This document shows, piece by piece, positions 59,296 to 64,000 of a stretch of 64,000 bases of DNA. Each line of letters begins with the position of its first letter. The stretch's first letter is position 1. Both the position numbers and the translations under genes were made by a program. Source of the DNA: Neisseria bergeri (lineage in GTDB: Bacteria > Pseudomonadota > Gammaproteobacteria > Burkholderiales > Neisseriaceae); the NCBI GenBank assembly GCA_003044455.1, contig POWY01000004.1:62001-126000 (forward strand), read 5' to 3'. The notes under the pieces were generated by a model. It did no database searches. It saw only the letters and a list, made by a program, of their open reading frames with translations, and was not told the origin of the DNA.

Positions 59296-60741
59296 TTACT
59301 GCTCTTCGTGCCACTTGTGTCCGTCGCGCGCCAACAGTTCGCGGGCGGCTTCGGGCCCCCAAGAGTGTGCGCCGTAACTGTGCGGCGGCGTGGTATTGCC
59401 TGCCCAGTTTTCCAAAATCGGCATCACATATTCCCAAGCGGCTTCGAGTTCGTCGCGGCGGTTGAACAAAGCGAGTTTGCCGTTAATCACATCCAACAGC
59501 AGGCGTTCGTAAGCCTCGGCGCGACGGCCTTTCAATGCTTTGCACAAATCGGTTGCCAGCGGCACGGTTTCGACCTTATTGCCAGCACCCGGGGTTTTCA
59601 TCTGCGTATAGAGGCGCACGGATTCATGCGGTTGCAACTCGATAACGAGCCGGTTGGGCGCGGTGCGGCTGCCTTCAAAAATATGGCTGTTCAAATCTTT
59701 GAAGTTCAAAACGATTTCCGCCACTTTGCCCGCCATGCGTTTGCCGGTACGCAGGTAGAAGGGCACGCCTTTCCAGCGTTCGTTTTCGATTTCGGCCTTG
59801 ATGGCGACATAGGTTTCAGTGAAACTGTCTTTCGGTACGTCGACTTCTTCCAAATAGCCGTTCATGCCGTTTGCTGCAACATATTGGCCGCGAATAACAT
59901 TTTCGTTGACGGATTCGATGGTCAGCGGTTTCAACGATTTGATGACTTTCACTTTTTCGTCGCGCACCGCGTCGGCATCCAAACTGGCGGGGGCTTCCAT
60001 CGCAGTCATGCACAGCATCTGCATCAAATGGTTTTGCACCATATCGCGCAACGCGCCGGTAATGTCGTAAAACTCGCCGCGCTCTTCCACGCCGAGCTGT
60101 TCGGCGATGGTCAGTTGTACGCTTTCGATGTATTTGTTGTTCCACAACGGCTCGAACATCACGTTGGCAAAACGCAGCGCCAGCAGGTTTTGCAGGCTTT
60201 CTTTGCCTAAGTAGTGGTCGATGCGGTAGATTTGCCTTTCTTTGAAATAACGCGCCACATCGGTATTGATTTGTTGGGAAGAAGCCAAATCCGTACCCAG
60301 CGGTTTTTCCAAAACCACGCGCACATTGTCGGCATTCAAACCGATCGCAGCAAGGTTCTCGCAGGCTTGCGCGAAGAATTTGGGCGCGGTGGACAGATAG
60401 ATGACGACGTTGTCGGTTTCTTTGCGCGCTTTGACCAAATCGCCCAAAGCGGCAAAATCGTCCGGCTGCGTAACATCGACTTTGAGATATGCGAGACGTT
60501 CGACAAACGATGCCCAAGCCTCATCGGAAAAATTTTCTTTCACATGGATTTTGGAACTGGTTTCCACCTTCGCCAGAAAACCTTCTGTATCCAACTCGCT
60601 GCGGCTGACCCCCAAAATACGCCCTTCGGGATGAAGCAGACCGGCCACGTGCGCCTGATACAGGCAGGGCAACAGCTTGCGCATCGCCAAATCGCCGGTC
60701 GCACCGAACAACACCAAATCAAAATTTGTTTGTGTACTCAT
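59296..60741 (-). CDS. zwf: Glucose-6-phosphate 1-dehydrogenase
   Basis: A 481-residue NADP-dependent enzyme, entry step of the pentose-phosphate and Entner-Doudoroff routes. The Rossmann motif FGATGDLAMRKL is near residue 12, and the active-site motif RIDHYLGKESLQN near residue 175. Family length is normal. Its upstream region contains a HexR-type operator overlapping a probable promoter, shared with the divergent edd gene. Confidence 0.96.
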   Translation of the reverse strand: MSTQTNFDLVLFGATGDLAMRKLLPCLYQAHVAGLLHPEGRILGVSRSELDTEGFLAKVETSSKIHVKENFSDEAWASFVERLAYLKVDVTQPDDFAALGDLVKARKETDNVVIYLSTAPKFFAQACENLAAIGLNADNVRVVLEKPLGTDLASSQQINTDVARYFKERQIYRIDHYLGKESLQNLLALRFANVMFEPLWNNKYIESVQLTIAEQLGVEERGEFYDITGALRDMVQNHLMQMLCMTAMEAPASLDADAVRDEKVKVIKSLKPLTIESVNENVIRGQYVAANGMNGYLEEVDVPKDSFTETYVAIKAEIENERWKGVPFYLRTGKRMAGKVAEIVLNFKDLNSHIFEGSRTAPNRLVIELQPHESVRLYTQMKTPGAGNKVETVPLATDLCKALKGRRAEAYERLLLDVINGKLALFNRRDELEAAWEYVMPILENWAGNTTPPHSYGAHSWGPEAARELLARDGHKWHEEQ

Positions 60742-60842
60742 CGTATTATCTCGTCAGGAAAGAATTTTTCGATGCCGTCTGAAACCTGCTTTTCCCATCA
60801 CGCTGCATCACAATATCGGAAACAAAGGCAGGCGGCATAATG

Positions 60843-60857
60843 AGTAGTAATACTACA
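60843..60857. promoter_or_regulatory. HexR-type operator at the zwf promoter
   Basis: AGTAGTAATACTACA matches the HexR consensus TGTARTWWWAYTACA at 14 of 15 positions. On the minus strand, TAGACA (60878-60873) and TAGTAT (60855-60850) are spaced by 17 bp, so the operator covers the -10 of zwf. Confidence 0.65.
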
Positions 60858-60998
60858 CACCGCTACACTTTTTGTCTATTCCCATTTTTACAATTTATTT
60901 GACTTAGTCCAAAAATCGGGCAGATTTCCCCTATTCCGTTACAACAATCGGAAGATTCTGCGATTTAAATCAAATTTCTTTTCAATGCCTGATTTTTT

Positions 60999-61013
60999 TG
61001 TAACAAAATTACA
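60999..61013. promoter_or_regulatory. HexR-type operator at the edd promoter
   Basis: TGTAACAAAATTACA matches the HexR consensus at 14 of 15 positions. It covers the -35 position (61001-61006) of the TATAAT promoter at 61024-61029. Confidence 0.65.
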
Positions 61014-61029
61014 AATTTTGTACTATAAT
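61001..61029 (+). promoter_or_regulatory. edd promoter
   Basis: A consensus TATAAT at 61024-61029 with TAACAA at the -35 position (17-bp spacing), 126 bases before the edd start. The weak -35 lies within a HexR-type site. The gap 60742-61154 otherwise holds single or imperfect uptake sequences and AT-rich DNA. Confidence 0.6.
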
Positions 61030-61154
61030 AGCACCCGCTTCCCACTTTCAGACGGCATATCTTTTAAAACACTCCCCGTCTGAATACCCGATACAAAAAT
61101 CAGAAACGCACAAACAAATCCCCAATACCACCCCGTTCCGACAGGAGACCGACC

Positions 61155-62990
61155 GTGAGCACCACTCCTATTCACCCCAAACTCGCCGAAATCACCGGGC
61201 GCATTATCGAACGCAGCCGCCCGACGCGTGAAAAATATCTGGCGAAAATCCGCAGTGCCAAACAAATGGGACGCTTAGAGCGCAACCAGCTCGGCTGCTC
61301 CAACCTGGCGCACGGCTATGCCTCTATGCCCAAAAGCATCAAAATCGAAATGCTTCAGGAAACCGTCCCCAACTTAGGCATCATCACCGCCTATAACGAC
61401 ATGGTTTCCGCACATCAGCCGTTTAAAGACTTCCCCGACCAAATCAAAGACGAAGCCCATAAAAACGGCGCGACCGCCCAAGTTGCCGGCGGCACGCCCG
61501 CCATGTGCGACGGCATCACGCAAGGCTACGCCGGTATGGAACTGTCTCTGTTCTCCCGCGACGTGATTGCGATGAGTACCGCCGTCGGCCTGTCGCACCA
61601 AATGTTCGACGGCGGACTGTTTATGGGCGTGTGCGACAAAATCGTACCGGGTTTGATGATAGGCGCGCTTTCGTTCGGTCATATCCCCGGCATCTTCGTT
61701 CCCGCAGGCCCGATGTCCAGCGGCATCGGCAATAAAGAAAAAGCCCGCACCCGCCAACTTTTCGCCGAAGGCAAGGTCGGACGCGACGAACTTTTAAAAA
61801 GTGAAATGGGTTCTTACCACAGCCCGGGTACTTGTACCTTCTACGGCACGGCAAACTCCAACCAAATGATGATGGAAATGATGGGCGTGCACCTGCCTGC
61901 CGCCGCCTTCGTCCATCCTTACACCGACCTGCGCGAAGCCCTGACCCGCTACGCCGCCGGACATCTCGCGCGCGGCATTAAAAACGGTACCATCAAACCA
62001 TTGGGCGAAATGTTGACCGAAAAATCCTTCATCAACGCCCTGATCGGTTTGATGGCAACCGGCGGCTCGACCAACCACACTATGCACCTCGTCGCTATGG
62101 CGCGCGCCGCAGGCGTGATTTTGAACTGGGACGACTTCGACGAAATTTCTTCCATCATCCCGCTGCTCATCCGCGTGTATCCCAACGGTAAAGCCGACGT
62201 GAACCACTTTACCGCAGCGGGCGGCCTGCCTTTCGTTATCCGCGAATTGCTGGACGCAGGCTTGTTGCACGACGATGTCGATACCGTTGTCGGACACGGT
62301 ATGCGCCACTACACCAAAGAGCCTTTCCTCATCGACGGCAAACTCGAATGGCGCGAAGCCCCCGAAACCAGCGGCAATGAAGACATCCTGCGTAAAGCCG
62401 ACAATCCGTTCTCCCCGGACGGCGGTCTGCGCCTGATGAAAGGCAACATCGGACGCGGCGTGATTAAAGTGTCCGCCGTGCGCGAAGGCTGCCGCATCAT
62501 CGAAGCACCCGCCATCGTGTTCAACGACCAGCGCGAAGTTTTGGCTGCATTTGAGCGCGGCGAGTTGGAACGCGATTTCGTCTGCGTCGTCCGCTATCAA
62601 GGCCCGCGCGCCAACGGTATGCCCGAATTGCACAAACTGACCCCGCCTTTGGGCATCCTGCAAGACCGCGGCTTCAAAGTGGCACTTCTGACCGACGGCC
62701 GTATGTCCGGCGCATCCGGCAAAGTTCCAGCCTCCATCCACATGACACCTGAAGCCCTGATGGGCGGCAACATCGCCAAAATCCGTACCGGCGACCTGAT
62801 CCGCTTCGACTCCGTTACCGGCGAACTCAACGTCCTGATTAACGAGGCCGAATGGAACGCCCGCGAAGTCGAGCGCATCGACTTGGGCGCGAACCAACAA
62901 GGCTGCGGTCGCGAACTCTTCGCCGGCTTCCGCAGTATGACCAGCAGCGCGGAAACCGGCGCCATGAGCTTTGGCGGCGAATTTGCCTGA
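61155..62990 (+). CDS. edd: Phosphogluconate dehydratase
   Basis: A 611-residue IlvD/Edd family [4Fe-4S] dehydratase that converts 6-phosphogluconate to KDPG in the Entner-Doudoroff route. Family motifs are GTPAMCDGITQG near residue 115 and GTCTFYGTANSNQMMMEMMG near residue 225. DGRMSGASGKVPASIH lies near residue 515. It starts with GTG, preceded by CAGGAG. It diverges from zwf and is followed 262 bp later by eda. Confidence 0.96.
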   Translation: MSTTPIHPKLAEITGRIIERSRPTREKYLAKIRSAKQMGRLERNQLGCSNLAHGYASMPKSIKIEMLQETVPNLGIITAYNDMVSAHQPFKDFPDQIKDEAHKNGATAQVAGGTPAMCDGITQGYAGMELSLFSRDVIAMSTAVGLSHQMFDGGLFMGVCDKIVPGLMIGALSFGHIPGIFVPAGPMSSGIGNKEKARTRQLFAEGKVGRDELLKSEMGSYHSPGTCTFYGTANSNQMMMEMMGVHLPAAAFVHPYTDLREALTRYAAGHLARGIKNGTIKPLGEMLTEKSFINALIGLMATGGSTNHTMHLVAMARAAGVILNWDDFDEISSIIPLLIRVYPNGKADVNHFTAAGGLPFVIRELLDAGLLHDDVDTVVGHGMRHYTKEPFLIDGKLEWREAPETSGNEDILRKADNPFSPDGGLRLMKGNIGRGVIKVSAVREGCRIIEAPAIVFNDQREVLAAFERGELERDFVCVVRYQGPRANGMPELHKLTPPLGILQDRGFKVALLTDGRMSGASGKVPASIHMTPEALMGGNIAKIRTGDLIRFDSVTGELNVLINEAEWNAREVERIDLGANQQGCGRELFAGFRSMTSSAETGAMSFGGEFA

Positions 62991-62996
62991 TGCACG

Positions 62997-63033
62997 TTTC
63001 AGACGGCCTTTTCAAACAGAAGGCCGTCTGAAA
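62997..63033. terminator. DUS inverted-pair terminator (edd)
   Basis: TTTCAGACGGCCTT and AAGGCCGTCTGAAA form a hairpin seven bases after the edd stop. It should reduce read-through to eda. Confidence 0.75.
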
Positions 63034-63101
63034 AATTATTGAAGCTGTTTAAACGGATCAGACGCAGCGTGGGCTTTGCCACGACCCAAACTAAAGCAGA
63101 C

Positions 63102-63164
63102 GTAGGTCGGATTCTTGAATCCGACGTTATCAGAGTATTTGTCGGATACGAATATCCGACCTAC
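63102..63164. repeat. Inverted-repeat element of two nested palindromes
   Basis: GTAGGTCGGAT and ATCCGACCTAC bound a 63-bp unit. It contains two hairpins, GTCGGATTCTTGAATCCGAC (63106-63125) and GTCGGATACGAATATCCGAC (63141-63160). It lies between edd and eda and looks like a small mobile or REP-like repeat. Confidence 0.7.
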
Positions 63165-63252
63165 AGTCTCTAAAGGTCGTCTGAAAACTGAAAAACCCCA
63201 TCTCGTTTGACCTCAACAAAAAACAACACCCCCTTCCACTTGGAGAACCGAA

Positions 63253-63891
63253 ATGTCCAAACTGACCCCCCGCGAAATTCTGACCGCCGGCGCAGTTGTG
63301 CCGGTAATGGCGATTGACGATTTAAGCACTGCCGTCGATTTGTCCCATGCCCTTGTCGAAGGCGGTATCCCCACCCTCGAAATCACCCTGCGCACCCCCG
63401 TCGGACTCGATGCCATCCGCCTGATTGCCAAAGAAGTGCCCAACGCCATCGTCGGCGCGGGTACGGTAACCAATCCCGAACAGCTCAAAGCCGTCGAAGA
63501 CGCAGGCGCGGTTTTCGCCATCAGCCCGGGCCTGCACGAATCCCTCGCCAAAGCCAGCCACAATAGCGGCATCCCCCTGATTCCCGGCGTTGCTACTCCG
63601 GGCGAAGTCCAACTGGCTTTGGAACACGGCATCGATACCCTCAAACTCTTCCCCGCCGAAGTCGTCGGCGGCAAAGCGATGCTCAAAGCCCTCTACGGAC
63701 CTTACGCCGACGTACGCTTCTGCCCGACTGGCGGCATCAGCCTCGCCACCGCGCCCGATTACTTGGCATTACCCAACGTCTTATGCGTCGGCGGCTCTTG
63801 GCTGACGCCGAAAGAAGCCGTGAAAAACAAAGACTGGGACACCATCACCCGCCTCGCCAAAGAAGCGGCGGCATTGAAACCCAAAGCCTGA
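63253..63891 (+). CDS. eda: KDPG aldolase
   Basis: A 212-residue class I aldolase that splits 2-keto-3-deoxy-6-phosphogluconate into pyruvate and glyceraldehyde-3-phosphate. Active-site segments are EITLRTP near residue 42, VGAGTVTN near residue 67, [12 protein letters not shown] near residue 135 (Schiff-base Lys) and FCPTGGIS near residue 158. GGAG lies seven bases before the ATG. With edd it completes the Entner-Doudoroff pathway. Confidence 0.96.
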   Translation: MSKLTPREILTAGAVVPVMAIDDLSTAVDLSHALVEGGIPTLEITLRTPVGLDAIRLIAKEVPNAIVGAGTVTNPEQLKAVEDAGAVFAISPGLHESLAKASHNSGIPLIPGVATPGEVQLALEHGIDTLKLFPAEVVGGKAMLKALYGPYADVRFCPTGGISLATAPDYLALPNVLCVGGSWLTPKEAVKNKDWDTITRLAKEAAALKPKA

Positions 63892-63901
63892 ACCGCATCG
63901 T

Positions 63902-63944
63902 AAAAATGCCGTCTGAAGCCCTTTCCTGTTTCAGACGGCATTTT
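63902..63944. terminator. DUS inverted-pair terminator (eda)
   Basis: AAAAATGCCGTCTGAA and TTCAGACGGCATTTT form a hairpin just past the eda stop. Bases 63945-64000 hold nothing I can assign. Confidence 0.8.
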
Positions 63945-64000
63945 GCCGCTTGGCGGCGCAGTCGGCATACACGGCAGCACCACTCCGACATACTGCCCCT

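Noticed and set aside
58846-60210. 454-codon plus-strand ORF across pgl and zwf
   Set aside because: Antisense to two well-identified enzymes and spanning their intergenic hairpin.
61794-62900. 368-codon minus-strand ORF
   Set aside because: Antisense shadow of edd.

Overview
The window is a stretch of a Neisseria chromosome of the N. meningitidis / N. gonorrhoeae / N. lactamica group. The clearest signs are dozens of copies of the neisserial DNA uptake sequence (GCCGTCTGAA, usually ATGCCGTCTGAA), many as inverted pairs forming terminators. Others are three Correia elements (TATAGTGGATTAACAAA termini), dRS3 20-mers (ATTCCC-N8-GGGAAT) in a mosaic intergenic block, a tmRNA with tag ANDETYALAA, and an Opc-family adhesin. 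Gene content is mostly housekeeping. Species cannot be fixed from the window alone. The Opc gene has no poly-C promoter tract, unlike the classical meningococcal opcA.

Layout. 0.1-3.9 kb: fdx and hscA of the Isc iron-sulfur system, with a DUF2314/ankyrin gene and a GIY-YIG gene between them. 4.1-6.3 kb: squalene genes hpnD and hpnE. 6.4-9.0 kb: a YciK-like SDR lacking its catalytic Tyr, then a three-lipoprotein operon (CsgG-like, DUF4810, GNA1162/DUF799). 9.3-12.7 kb: an SbmA/YddA-type ABC transporter, hda and a HAD phosphatase. 12.7-13.3 kb: repeat block. 13.4-21.7 kb: argB, an M14 carboxypeptidase, lgt, a UPF0149/SEC-C protein, leuA (fused in frame to an upstream HTH segment), proB and proA. 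22-26.3 kb: ftsK, a CbiM-like permease and crcB. 26.3-26.9 kb: AT-rich gap with a Correia element inside a direct repeat and a small frameshifted minus-strand gene.

26.9-33.2 kb: Nudix, folB, plsY, rlmJ, two small lipoproteins, fbp, a ydcH-like gene and glyA. 33.3-35.4 kb: an accessory patch of XRE regulator, unknown lipoprotein and opcA-like gene. 35.6-43.5 kb: dedA, an ABC-F ATPase, trpE, an AT-rich DUF1643 gene overlapping both neighbours by 4 bp, purK, a GNAT gene and a frameshifted sulfate-binding protein gene. 44.1-46.4 kb: an Smr protein, tmRNA and a decayed phage-like patch. 46.4-54.6 kb: lutABC (minus strand), a DHA2 exporter behind a Fur-box-like site, a phospholipase D lipoprotein, an NlpC/P60 lipoprotein and an LprI-like lipoprotein.

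54.8-63.9 kb is the Entner-Doudoroff / glucose locus: pgi, hexR, glk, pgl and zwf on the minus strand, divergent from edd and eda. Two near-perfect HexR-type operators lie in the zwf-edd gap, each overlapping a promoter I can read. The best novelty candidates are the HTH-LeuA fusion, the CsgG/DUF4810/DUF799 lipoprotein triad, the SDR with Phe for Tyr, a (TA)n tract inside a lipoprotein promoter, the small frameshifted gene at 26.6 kb and the DUF1643 insertion. No complete new defence or mobile system is visible.
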